Shown: positions 49,401-60,235 of the stretch, piece by piece
Numbering within the stretch: the first letter of the stretch is position 1
How the letters are laid out: every line of letters starts with the position of its first letter
DNA from: Tribonema minus
Taxonomy: Eukaryota; Sar; Xanthophyceae; Tribonematales; Tribonemataceae
Direction of reading: 5' to 3'
Length of the DNA stretch: 64,000 nt
NCBI GenBank assembly: GCA_017506865.1
Contig: JAFCMP010000024.1
Location: 1,488,001 to 1,552,000, forward strand
Position numbers and translations under genes: made by a program
The notes under the pieces: generated by a model
Told to the model about the DNA's origin: nothing
What the model saw: the letters and a program-made list of their open reading frames with translations, nothing else
Database searches by the model: none

Positions 49401-49516
49401 AGGAAGTGGCGCCCGTAGCTGCCGTGGGAGATCGCTCAGACTGGGCAGGGAGTCCAAAGGGGGCCCGAGCAGGCTGATGCATGCAGCTGCAGAATCGTCA
49501 GCGAGCCGGGCAGAAC
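43407..49516 (-). CDS. Crinkler-like protein: PD-(D/E)XK-like domain plus degenerate protein kinase domain, 5' end unresolved
   Basis: Four exons with matching phases: 49516-49118, 48163-47713, 46051-45775, 43787-43407; about 500 residues up to the stop at 43407. The first exon is a Leu/Ser/Pro-rich and helical region. The second has PDGAFYLRNGG followed by KLEEK, which fits the PD...(D/E)xK pattern of a restriction-endonuclease-like fold, then EAQHELGEK and hydrophobic strands. The third leads into the kinase; the last has HRDLHWAN (catalytic loop), LLDLE in place of DFG, ASDLHCLGLML (helix F) and ELLQHPW. The same order is seen in REase-kinase Crinkler-type proteins of oomycetes and fungi. 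The DFG Phe-Gly is missing and no Gly-rich loop is obvious, so kinase activity is doubtful. Nuclear effector or defence roles are known only for relatives. Upstream exons, possibly with the family's N-terminal header, were not found. Confidence 0.7.
44338..44832. mobile_element. MITE family 2 (TA-flanked) in an intron
   Basis: A 495-bp element flanked by TA (44336-44337 and 44833-44834). The termini are long imperfect inverted repeats of about 55 bases: CCGTATTATCTA and, further in, AAGCCCATGGGGCGAGTTTTT-type sequence, mirrored at the right end. The interior is AT- and G-run-rich and non-coding. It lies in the last intron of the Crinkler-like gene. Confidence 0.88.
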
Positions 49517-51109
49517 CTGTGACAAATGGCAAGCAGCGATGGTGATGAAAAATACATACGACATACCTTTTGCTGTGCACACTAGTCGCCAAACTAACTT
49601 TCGCTGTTCAAATTTTGCATTTCACACCAGTCAACGACACAAAGAGACAATAAAAGGCTTTGGTGTTGCCATGACAAACACCAGTTGGCTACAAACACCA
49701 CACATGGCATGTCATTGGCAACATAGTGGCCCAATTTTACTGCGGAGTATTGTGCACCATTTTGCATGCAACCACATGGCGCAAAGCAGCAAGTGCATCC
49801 GTGCAAATAGGCGTGTGCATAATGCAATAAACAGTCAAACTGCTTACAGCATTGAGCAAAGTGCACGGGGCTAATGTATTCATACTAGCAAGCGATCATA
49901 ATGATTTTGCAGGAAAGTCACACAACATGATCCTGCATTTAAATAGTATTGGACACACATAGAGCAAGCTAATTGTGCTTCCAGTGAAAACTCGCAGGAG
50001 GGGACACTGCCCTGCCGCTGTCAAAGTGTGCGTAGTCCGGTTGCACGCCGCGGTTTCTTGAGGCCAAGACACTGGACTGCACCAGAGTTGTGCAAAGCCA
50101 TTAATCACTCCGGCCGCATCCCAAAAGACCCGTTCATTCACTTTGAGTCAACTGTCACAGTCACAGCCATCGAATCATCGCACCGACAGTCAATCTTGCC
50201 ACCGCCATTACTGTAAATTTGTTGTCTGGCAATTGCTCGCTGGGCATGACACACAAGAGATGACACAGCGGTTTTACCATGGCGAAGCGTTTTCAGTCAG
50301 CTCCCCAGATTTTCCGCCAGTCCTCAGCACCATGTTTGCAAGTCACTAGTCAAAACAACTGTGGTATTGAACTTAGGCCGACGCTGAATGCTACGTGGTG
50401 TACACGATTAAATTACATGTGGTTGGTGCAGGACTGATGCGGCAGCTCTATGTCAGCCCTAACTCACCCTTTGCTGGCAGTATGTCGTCTTTTTCGCTCC
50501 TCATCTCAGTGATGATCTCACAACACAACAACTAAATCCACATTTCTGCTCCTCATTTCACGAACTCAGCAACTGAACCCATGAGTCGTTGGGCACCTTT
50601 GGTTGCTACAGCGGCAGAAACGTTTTAAGCGAAAGACGACACTCCTCAAATTTCTTGACTGCAAAAGTCTCATCTGACGACGAACGTATAACCAAAGCCA
50701 TCAAGAGTTCACAAATTGCTACGACGCGCCCACAAATCTTTCGCCAACTTCAGTCTCTACAGCGGTAGAAGCGGTTTGGGCGAGGGATAATGCTCCACAG
50801 GCATTCGCAACTGAAGAACACAATCTGACCCACAAACATAAATGCAGCACATGTGGCCAGCTGCTATCTATGCATGAACCAAGCATCCTGCGTCAGTGGC
50901 CGCTAGAGATGCCTGTCCCTGATGTAGTACTTCGAAGTACTGCAAATGAGGCAAACTGATTTGTAACAGCTACTGAGAAATGGCGTTGACGTTGAGGGTT
51001 GCCTTAACATGAAAGGATGATGATTGCTTGCATAAGACCAGAACAAGGTGCATAATAATAGACTAGAACAAGGTGCATACATTGCACTGCACCAGACATC
51101 TATGATGTC
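49517..51109. other. no gene resolved; may hold 5' exons of the Crinkler-like gene
   Basis: The first assigned exon of the Crinkler-like gene begins at an acceptor at 49516 and needs one upstream base to complete its codon, so at least one exon lies further right. A minus-strand frame at 50141-49896 (VFWDAAGVINGFAQLW) is a weak candidate. Degenerate repeats sharing CTACAGCGG occur near 50600 and 50755. Confidence 0.4.
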
Positions 51110-51600
51110 TCATACACCTGCATCGGAAAGGGCGGTCTTGACAACACCCGCCATATCCTGCATGAAGCCGGCATCGACCACCTGGTCAAACATCAAGTGC
51201 TGAATAGTATTGATACAGGTCTTTCGTAACCAGGGCGCTGCGCACGAACTCACTGGACAGCAGCTCAACATCGTCTCGGTCCAACCGTGCTGGCTGCCTA
51301 GGATTGAGCTCAAAGCAACAATAAGCATTCACTACACGCAGGCGTGTGCGGTATACAGTGTATTTCTTCGCGCACCTGAGCCTTTGAACCCTTTTGACAC
51401 CATCAGAGGGATGCCGGCATCGGGCATTTTTTAAACCGTGCAAGAGTCGATCTGCGCTTGACTGATACTGCCCTGCTTCAAAAGAGCCATGCGCACGTCA
51501 TCTGGGTCGACATCTTCTGATAGGCCAGCATCAGTCAGGACCCCCTCATTCACTCCAGAAAGCTATCCAGTTGGAGGCGTCGGTCAGCCATGCGGCCAAT
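51110..51600 (-). pseudogene. possible broken or multi-exon gene of unknown family
   Basis: Three coding-looking minus-strand segments follow one another. The first has DAGLSEDVDPDDVRMALLKQ (about 51545-51440). The second has FELNPRQPARLDRDDVELL and ends VTKDLYQYYS (about 51315-51205). The third, QVVDAGFMQDMAGVVKTALSD, ends at a stop at 51110. The second and third are out of frame with no plausible intron between them. Either a frameshifted gene or a wrong exon reading. I recognise no family. It could also belong to the 5' part of the Crinkler-like gene to the left. Confidence 0.3.
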
Positions 51601-52209
51601 GCTTGCGTTTATGACTGTCAAAGCGCAGGCAGCAAATGGTGTCATGGTCAGCATCCCTCAGTAGCATGGTCTATTGCTGATAGAATCGAATTTGACATCG
51701 CCATTTTCGTGCAGATGACCTTACATACGTGCTCGCATGATCCATGACTGCAGCAGAAAGATGACTCAGCTCAACAGGAGCAGCACCACTAACCAACGGT
51801 GTGTGAAATAGTGAAATATGCAGTTAATCTCAGCTTCTCGTTGCAGAACGCCCGCGAGGCTTGCACATCAGAACCGTAAATATTGTAACGCGCACCACCA
51901 TCAACCCGAAAAGCTGCCACATCTTTTGGCTATCTATGTTCCACCCAGTGCGCCGACAGACATGTGTCACTCGCCGCTGACCTTCTTGCTCACCACTGGG
52001 CCTGCCACAACAACGCCAAAAAGAACATTATTGCCGCTCTTGCTTACCGTGCTGCTGCTGCTCGGCGCTGCTGCTGCCGCTGCTGCTGTGGTGCTGCCCC
52101 CGTTCCTTCAATTATTCGTGATTTATTCGCGCGGAACTGCAACTGTACCTACTTGAACTTTGTTTTTCTCGCATGAGTCTGGCTTACACATTTCTACACA
52201 CGCCAGGCA

Positions 52210-52246
<37 letters not shown>

Positions 52247-53304
52247 CGCTACTGCGAGCTCTCACTAGTTGGTGCTTACTTCAAATACGGTGCCATGGCG
52301 CTGATATTATGGCGAAGTATGTAAGTGCGTGTGATACATGATACCTCAACAGAGATTTAGGTCTCCCCCACAAGCTGCCGATGGTCAATCTCGGCTAGTT
52401 ATATTAATGCGTTATTCCTACATAAGAATCACCAGGGCTGATGACACGAATGACCAATGCGTTTTCGTGCCTGTTGTGTGGCTGATGCAGTCATGGAGGA
52501 AGCAAGTGCACGTAGGACGACGAGGGCGATGCAGTGGCCGACTAATTCGCAAACAACGATGTCAGAGGTGTGTTGCTCACAAAGTGCGGGAGGCTTTCAG
52601 CCAGCCTGCCAGTGGGTGGCGCAGGTTTTTGAGTTCAAGCAAGTTGCCGATGCTGTCAATGGCGGTGGCCTCTGAGATCTGAGCATGTGGGGATCCACCA
52701 TGCAATGCTGGTGTGACAAGAAAGCCTTGACACGTTTGTGACCGTCTCTGCTATGCTTTCCATTGTGTATCAATGTATCTTTGTGCTTCAGCTGTGCCAA
52801 TACACCTAATGTTTCATATATCGGCTGCACTGTAATGATGATATGCCAAGGCATAACACACATATTTATGATACGAGTGCGCTGGTCAACAGTGAAATCT
52901 TTGTGACCAATGCACAAAAGTCCCCACACTCAGCTTTCACGTGTACACGTAGCAATTTCTAATAGTGGTCAATCCGTGCTTAGGGTCGCCACCGACTTGT
53001 CTGACCATATATGTATACTCTTTTGATACTCAGTAGTACTGATAAATGAACAGGGAGACCCTCCAAAGTTTGACTCAGAACCCTCCATAATGTCTTATCA
53101 ACATATTCAACCTCATGCACATGCACTCCAGGACCTGTCGACCTTGTACAAAAAGTCGGTTTCTAAAAGCATGCGATGTGTGTGCTGCATCACATGAACC
53201 ATGCGAGATGGCAGCGCCACCTGCGCACAATGCTCAGCGGCTGCAATGGTGCCACATCTCGTGGCATCACCTGCTACAGCTGCATGCACTCTAAGTTAAC
53301 ATAT
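51601..53304. other. intergenic, no gene recognised
   Basis: AT-richer than the gene-bearing parts, with only short frames. It includes a (CTG)n run at 52213. Nothing else organised. Confidence 0.45.
52213..52245. repeat. (CTG)n microsatellite
   Basis: Eleven perfect GCT/CTG units in an intergenic region. Confidence 0.95.
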
Positions 53305-53312
53305 ATCATCTC

Positions 53313-53536
53313 TAGGGTTGCAAAAAACGTATTTGGCCACACAAATACGGCGTATTTGGGACGTATTTGGCAACCAGGAATACGTCGTGAGCAAACTTCA
53401 ACATGATATTATGCTGCGTGAAGGGTGTATTTGTAGGGCATGTGGTGAGTCTGCTCAATTCCGAGCATACAGTCTGCCACAAAAGGGGCACTTGAACTCC
53501 AAAATAAACTTCAAAATACGCTTTTTTGCAACCCTA
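53313..53536. mobile_element. hAT-like MITE with 8-bp target duplication
   Basis: A 224-bp element with inverted ends TAGGGTTGCAAAAAA-CGTATTT. The right end is its near-perfect mirror. It is flanked by the direct repeat ATCATCTC at 53305-53312 and 53537-53544. An 8-bp target duplication with YAGGG-type ends is diagnostic of hAT transposons. The interior does not encode a transposase. Internal ACGTATTTGG motifs are repeated. Confidence 0.92.
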
Positions 53537-53550
53537 ATCATCTCACAGTG

Positions 53551-55150
53551 GCACCCCCTCCCGCCGTGACCGCTGCGGCCTGCTCCGCCTGCAGCTACCG
53601 CCTCTCGACCTCAACACGTCGCCCGCCAACCACCGGCTCGCGGTGCTGCAGGAGTTTGCGGACCTACCGCCACGGGCCTTCTGGGCGCACACCAACGCAG
53701 CACAGCGCATCATTGGGCCGGCCTGTCCCTTCTTCTGCGCGGCCCCGAGGCGCCGCCGCTGGCATGATGTTCATCACTTGCGTTCACATACAATCATCAG
53801 GAAAGGAGAGCAGGGAGGGGCACTGTCACCGCTATGCACAACTGAGTCAAGCAACACTTGAGCACGGATGCGTAGCGGTTTGAGCAGTAGGTAACCCTGC
53901 CTAGCTCATATGATATGCAGGTGATATTGGATCACAGAGGCACGAAAGCTCTGTAATATCTCGTTTGGTATGAGTTGTGACACGGGACCGTGCAGCCCTT
54001 GGAAGGACGAGGACGTGATTATGTGCACCTAAACGGGCGGTACCGGATGCCTTGTGCAACAGTCCGCGGCATACCGAACGCTCACCCCTTTACTTTGCTT
54101 CCAGTCCGAAAACCCGGCCCCACTCACCGCTGGCCTGAAACTTTAAAGACGGCTGGGCACGCTGAGAGACATTACCGATCACATATCAAGATGGTCGTTA
54201 CTACATGGGCGCGACACAAACACGCAGAGCAATTGGGTGTTTATGCAAAAGTCCAAAGTATGCAGCTGACGGCAAGGCCGACACCTGCACAGGCAAGGTC
54301 ATTCAATGAGTCAGCAAACGCAACGTCACGATGTGTGCGAGACGTTGGGTCTGGGTGCGCGCCTTCCAGCACAATTTGCTGCATGCCCTTGCAATACACA
54401 CATCGTGAAGTTGTGTTTGCTGCAGATCCTTGCCATTGCAAGTGTTGGCCTTGCCGTCAACTGCATACAATCCGATACGTACATACCCCCTAGCCCTGTG
54501 TTCCACAGTGTCCATGCAGTACTGACGATCCTGGTGTATGATCGGTAGTGTCTCCCAGTGTGCCCGCCGTTCTTCAAGTTCAAGCCAGCGGCAAGGGCTG
54601 GGTTTTCGGACTGGAAGCGAAGAATTGGGTGAGCGCTCATGATACGTGGACAGTTGCACAAGGCATCCGGTACTGTCCATCCATGTCTGCATCAGTTCAG
54701 GTCCTTGGACTGCATAATCTCATGGCGCAAATTAAACCAAACGAGATATCACAGAGCGTCCGTGCCTCTGCCCTCCAACATCAGCTGCATATGAAGTCAG
54801 CTAGGCAGGGGCGCCTGATGCAAATGACGCTATGCGTGCATGATAAAGTGCATTTAGCCTCTATGGCGGAAAGTGCCTTTCCTGCTGTCCTTACTTGGTA
54901 ATCATACCAGTGTTTGCATCACGCCAGAGGCGTCGCCGAGGGCAGCGCGTTGGGGCCACCCAGAAGGAGGGACAGGTCCGGCCCGAGGATGCGCTGCGCT
55001 GCGCAAGTGTGCGCCTTGAAGGCCCGTGGCGGTAGGTCCGCGAACTCCTGTAGCACTGCGAGCCGGCGGGCGACGTGTTGAGGTCGAGAGGAGGCAGCTG
55101 CAGGCGGAGCAGGCGGCAGCAGTAATGATGGGTGGGGGCGAGATTAAATG
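53551..55150. repeat. long inverted repeat, arms about 0.78 kb
   Basis: Arm 1 (about 53551-54337) and arm 2 (about 55150-54397) are reverse complements with moderate divergence, centred near 54367 with a spacer of about 60 bases. Matching landmarks are CTCGACCTCAACACGTCGCC at the outer ends, TACCGGATGCCTTGTGCAAC in the middle and CAGCAAACxCAACxTCACGA near the centre. Arm 1 reads LQLPPLDLNTSP and LAVLQEFADLPPRAF; arm 2 carries a 7-base deletion in the same place. A third, partial copy in arm 1 orientation occurs at about 55205-55360. The source gene is unknown. Confidence 0.8.
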
Positions 55151-55204
55151 AGCGAGCACTGCAAGAATCGACTTCAGTATCACAAGCCGACGATCACCGG
55201 CCTC

Positions 55205-55360
55205 TTGTGAATAAAGCGCAGAGGGGCACCTTCACCACCATTCACAACTGCTGGGTGCCTGCTTCGATGTGCAACATGTGTTCATCAAACTCAAACATCC
55301 AGGATTTGAATTGGTGCGGACGTTGACGGAGGGTACCGGATGCCTTGTGCACTTATCCGC
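55205..55360 (+). repeat. third partial copy of the inverted-repeat unit
   Basis: Shares the GAGGGGCAC...TTCACAACTG block and GGTACCGGATGCCTTGTGCA with arm 1 of the neighbouring inverted repeat. Confidence 0.6.
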
Positions 55361-57304
55361 GCTTTATGACTGTTTGCCATCCAAAGACCCCCCACTGCTG
55401 CTGGCTCCAACTTGAGGAACAACTGGCGCAGCGTGAAGGCATAACCGCTCAGCCGTCAGATCATTGACGCACGACGCGCCCGAGCTGCTTGCTGTTGCAA
55501 TTGAATACCACGACCACTTTTCCCATGGCTCTTTTCTTCAACTCCGGTCACCGATCAACTTCAACTCGGCGACGAAAATTTTTTTTTTCGAGTACGAAAA
55601 AATCAATGAACCTCGGTGGTCAACAGCCGGACGCAACACGCATGGCTTTCCATTAAGGGAGGCAAGCTGGAGGCACTTAACAAAAAAAGCGCTGCTGAAC
55701 TTACCCGGACGACCGGCTACGTAAGTGCGGTCAAGGCAGCAGCGTGGTCCTGTCGGCTGCCGGAAACGCCCGGGGCACGGCCAGCAGCGATCATCCCTCG
55801 GCGGAGCGTGCGCCAGGAGCGCTCACGGACCCAATCGGCTCTTCCAGCTTCGGGAGACCAGCACAACAACACAGCACGCAGGGATACCTTTGGCTACCCT
55901 CAGGTACCGCCGTGCGGCATCTGTAGTCTGCATTGCGATGCGGACGATCGAACGGAATGCACGTTTCCTATACGTGTTCAAGTGTAACCGAGAGCCAGGA
56001 GCGCAGGCAAGGGGTTCTCCTTTGTCGTCGCGCGTCGCCAACCTCGCTTGTCTGCTGCGGACAGAGAGGTCTGTGCCTGTGATCCCGGACAGTGCAGCAC
56101 CAGCAACAGCACTAGACGATTCACGGCACTGGCGGGGGATCGTACCAAGGCAAAGTTTGGGCCCCGTGCACTCTCTTCTCTCTGGCAGGCTGCGTGTGCA
56201 TCGCACCTGCGGCCGCTCCATCCCCCCCTAGCCTTGATACTAACACTCTTTGCAAGTACCATGTGCAGCCCTTCGGGCGGCCCTGGCCAAGGCAGCTACA
56301 GCGAGTGCCGCAGCATCGAAATGCATTGCCCTTGGACTTTGAGAAACCACAGTAAAACAGGGGGCTCGTCCTCCTGGCTGCCTGGTTTAGCCTCTGCAGG
56401 AGAGGGGCAACAGCCACCGTTGTCTGACTCTCTTTTGCATCGCAATGAGGCTTGAGCTCCAGAAGTGATTGCCGCTAGGTCATCTGGTGGGGCTCCGACG
56501 GTGGCTGGCGATATGTGAAGCAGTGCGTTTTGCAGGAGGGTGTGTGCACAAGTATGCACCCTCCGCGGGGGGTCGGGCTACACATCTCTTCCCCCTGAGT
56601 ACGTCCCCAAGTCTATGGCGTTCCACTCGTGCTGATGATAGCGCTGGCTTTTTTCCTTCACACGGTCTCCACCTTGTCGCGGTGTGAGGGCTTGGCACTT
56701 ACTGTACTACATGATATGTTGGTGCTGTACTAAGCGAGACCGCGTACTCGATCGGTGACTTGTGCTGCTGGACACAGGGCAACTCATTCAGTCACTTTCA
56801 GCTGCCACTGCCACAGGCACTTGTGTCGCACGCCCTGGACTTCTACATTGCTCGGATCGCGTCAGCCTGGCTTATGGTATGGCTGGTTGTCACGGCGGAA
56901 ATGTCATCTGCTGTGGTGCCACAGCGCATTTAACCGGTTCTGCCAATACCGGTTTCTGGACTTGGTGTCTGGGTGGTTGGATCTGTGCTGGATGATCTGG
57001 GCATCACTGACATATATTCATTGAAGTTGCAGCGGTGGGATCTGTTGCGCTCGCCAATGGACATTTCTGCGCTGCAGTCTGCGCGCGTCTGGCAACTGAG
57101 CGGCATGGCTTGGACGTGCGTTTTTTGGGCGGCAAGCTTTGGGGGCCGACAATTGGGCGGCACGGCTTGGATGGCACCGCTTGAGAGTCGGTGCTTTGGG
57201 CAAAGTTTGCGTGCCGGTGCCGGTGCTTTGAGCAAACTGTGTGCTGTGGTACAGGCACATCTGACGATTGATGTCAGTGGCTTGGAGAGATGTGCGCGCT
57301 GGCT
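55361..57304. other. intergenic, no gene recognised
   Basis: Several medium-length frames overlap on both strands between 55.6 and 56.5 kb, with unusually high GC and Arg/Ser/Ala content, but none gives a recognisable domain. From 57.0 kb GGC-rich motifs recur (TTTGGGC-GGC-TTGG at 57122, 57145 and 57195), suggesting a short degenerate tandem repeat. Confidence 0.4.
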
Positions 57305-57324
57305 GTTTCGTTTGCGCATGTACT

Positions 57325-58304
57325 TGTGTTTCGTGTGTCCATTTTCTTGAGCATTTTGCTGTCCCGATCGCGTCTGCTTGCACAGCAGTATATACTTGTG
57401 TTGGGCCTTGCCATTCTGACATTTTCATGCACGCCATGTATGTAGCAAATGACAGCAGTATCGTTAGGAAGACAACAAATCTTGCACAATTCAGAATTCA
57501 AATGTTGACGTATCAATGTTGACTCACTTTTTGGTGTAGCTTATCGTTGAAGCAGATGCTTGCACGCTTCACGGTGACGGCAGTTGTCGCACAGACCACA
57601 GTAAATCACTTCTAGCAGCACACGACTGGCGTCGGTTGCATTGGTCATCTTGATGTCTACCTCTGGTCGGTGTGCAGCGACAGGCTAACATGCAGCAGCT
57701 CTCTGCACTGCAATGCTAACTTTACATTCGCAGAAGTTTGTGCAGCGTTAAAAGTTTCTGTGAAATTGACAAGATTGTTGATGGCCTCAGCTGCAGAAAG
57801 TGACTCTGCCAGCAATGCTGAGCGCTGATGTACGCCTCAGCTGGGCCTTCTGCTGCTGTCTACAGTGGTGTCATCACATGATGAGCGTGCAAGTGCTTAG
57901 CAACCTGCTGCAAGTGTCAATACCAGAAGACGCCCACCATGGGCGCGAGAAAAGTCAAGGTCGGAAGTATAGATCGCAGCCACAGGCGCTCATTTCTTCT
58001 GGTTGTTGCTTTGCTGATGATGCTGGCTGAACTAATGCATGCTGGGCTCGCAAGGCATGTCCATGAGAAGTTTCAGTGATAACAAACGTGAATGATACCT
58101 AGTGCTTCAACCATCGGTCTTGTGGATGTACCAAAGTATGACTTCATTGCTTCTGAGCATGTGGGGCACCATAAAGCCCAGCAGGCCAAGCTAAATGTTT
58201 GCTGTCGTTTAAAACATCGACGGTGCCTGTTCGCCTGTCCAGAGATACTACATGGTGCAAAGCGTTCAGGTTCAGAAATCTTCAAAATCCCCGGGGGAAA
58301 ACAT
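57325..58304 (+). repeat. direct duplication, copy 1 (~0.98 kb)
   Basis: Matches 61854-62776 in the same orientation with small indels, from CTTGTGTTTCGTGTGTCC to GGGGGAAAACAT. In this copy every long frame is interrupted. The copy ends just left of the inverted repeat at 58316. Confidence 0.9.
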
Positions 58305-59040
58305 TTATTTATTATGAGACCCGTACCCTAATTCCGGGGCATGACCTATGTGAGCGCGGTCGGTTAGGGTTGGCTAACCCTAACCTGCGAGCTTGTGGTG
58401 CTGCGCGTGATGTACTCCACAGCAGGAGGCAGCGAGACGTGTCCCTGTCGCCTACGATACATTCGTGCTTACCTACCGAGCGGCTCAGCCCAACGTGGGT
58501 GCTAGCGGCTAAGAAACCATTCTTCAGGTTGAGGCCTCTCGGGTTCGACAGCAGCGTTGATGCACACGACTCCTGCTAGAGGCGGTGCGCTGCGTTGCTA
58601 CCACTATGGTGCCGACAACATACATTCATGCTAGCTGCAGCCTGACCCAGCGTCGCCGCCGTGCCTGACAGCGCGCGCCATGATCACTTTTTCAAGAAAA
58701 CTAAAAAAGTTGCGCACGCTGAAAACAACTTATCAACTTCACTGCATCACCATGGTTTGCGGCGCTGATGGGCTTGATGGATAGCCCCTGCTGCTTTTGA
58801 TGAAAGTATGCATGGGTTTAGCCTAACGCCATCGCCATCTTGGTGCTAGCTTAGGAAGAACTGATTTTTGATTTCTGTTTTTAACCCGTTCATGAGGTGG
58901 TGAGCTTTTCAGGCCGAATGGATGCATACTTTTGTTGCCCTGTGTGCATACATGAGTTCTTGTCAAGAAACCTATAGCAACTCCTCAGCTGTGATGAGTT
59001 GATACCTTTGGCGTGAACAGTGTCAAGTATTCAGGGGTTG

Positions 59041-59195
59041 TCACGACTCCTCGCTCGGAGTCGTTTTTGACTCCGCTCCGACTCCGCTCCGGAGCGGAGT
59101 CGGAGTCGTTCGGCATATCTTATTGCTCCGTGGAGTTGGAGTCGGAGTCGTGCGCCAAGCAAGTTGCTCCGGCCGGAGTCGGAGCGGAGTCGTAC
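59041..59195. repeat. degenerate GGAGTC hexamer repeat array, first block
   Basis: Repeated GGAGTC, GGAGCG and their reverse complements (GACTCC, CGCTCC), so the block is partly self-complementary. A second block lies at 59905-60110 with identical motifs. Confidence 0.9.
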
Positions 59196-59205
59196 TTATG
59201 ATCTT

Positions 59206-59720
59206 GTATTTATAGCAACCCCAAGGTGGGCTTGGTTCGTTGGACAAGAATGCAAAAAACTAACATCGGACGGGCCCTTAGAGCCCTGGGTTGCAGGCTT
59301 GTACTAGACTTATGGTGGGAAGAAACAGCGGCACCCAGTCTGAGCCACACCTATCGTAGCCGATGTCTCCATCTCTTGAGCGAAAACGCCGGAGGACCAC
59401 GGTTATGCCTCTAGTATACATTTGGGCCAGAGGCGCCCGGTCCTCGATTCCTTGCCTAAGCACGCCGCTGACGTGCCTGGCCGAGGTTCTCTTTCTTGCG
59501 TGTTCAAGCAAACGATCTACGGTGTGCCCTGATGCTATCCGCATCCCCATGTTCCAATATCCCCTGCTGCTGCCCAGAGCCGTATCATCACCACACACGA
59601 CTCCGCAACTTCTGCTCGCAGCCAGAGCTAGCATCTCCTCTCCCCTTGCTGCCTGTCGTACCCTCGCCAGCATCAGCGCCACCGCGAGCGCTGCCACACC
59701 TCTCGGTGCTAACGAGCAGC
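59206..59720 (-). repeat. 0.52-kb repeat, copy A (inverted relative to copy B)
   Basis: Nearly identical to the reverse complement of 60236-60752. Read on the minus strand it keeps an open frame with [20 protein letters not shown] and RSRDGDIGYDRCGSDWVP, ending at a stop at 59278. Conservation of the frame in both copies suggests it derives from a coding sequence. Confidence 0.85.
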
Positions 59721-59904
59721 TACAGTACTGGTTGCGGAGTCGTACAGTTGCTCCGGAGCGAAAGGCCCCGACTCCTGGCTGAACATGCTCAAACACGCAT
59801 ATTTGGAGCAATGCGGGCACGACGCAGTGCTGGGCTGTGGCTGCAAGTGGCTCAGAGACTGGAATGCACAGTTTGAGGTGGTGCTGGTTGCAGCAAGGCA
59901 GGGT

Positions 59905-60110
59905 CGGAGTCGGACCGGAGTCGTCGCGCGACTCCGCTCCGACTCCCTCCGGCAGGAGCGGAGTCGGAGTCGTTTGGGCCGGCTCATTGTTCCCCGGAGT
60001 TGGAGTCGGAGTCGTCCAACAAATGGTGCCAGCTCCCCGGAGCGGAGTCGGAGTCGTGGGCCCACGAGTCACTGCTCCCCGGAGCGGAGTCGGAGCCGTC
60101 CAGGTTTTGA
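59905..60110. repeat. GGAGTC hexamer repeat array, second block
   Basis: Clusters of GGAGTCGGAGTCGT, often preceded by CCCCGGAGCG, separated by 20-40 bases of unrelated sequence. Same motif as 59041-59195. Confidence 0.9.
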
Positions 60111-60235
60111 GGAGTCTTGACAACCCCTGCAAATATTACAGAACGCGCGAACACGCGCGCGCTCGCGGCACCGACTCGTGGTGCCCCGGAATTAGGGTAC
60201 GGGTCTCTTGTTTATTTTGCGCATGTACTTTTATT

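Larger units (their letters stand above)
58316..60207. mobile_element. 1.9-kb interval bounded by 26-bp perfect inverted repeats
   Basis: GAGACCCGTACCCTAATTCC plus six more bases at 58316-58341 is mirrored exactly at 60182-60207. No certain target duplication: flanks TTTATTAT and TTGTTTAT agree at six of eight positions. The interior carries GGAGTC-type hexamer repeats and one copy of the 0.52-kb repeat, but no transposase that I can recognise. It could be a non-autonomous DNA transposon or a nested composite. Confidence 0.6.

Noticed and set aside
51215-51235. A 17-base intron that would join two coding-like segments
   Set aside because: Far too short to be spliced, and the joined frame meets a stop; a frameshift or wrong model is more likely.
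58362-58385. Inverted TTAGGG/CCCTAA pair
   Set aside because: Only two units on each side; too short to call a telomere fusion point.
59278-60132. 284-codon minus-strand frame
   Set aside because: Runs through the GGAGTC hexamer arrays and copy A of the repeat; only the last third is conserved between copies, so the whole is not a gene.
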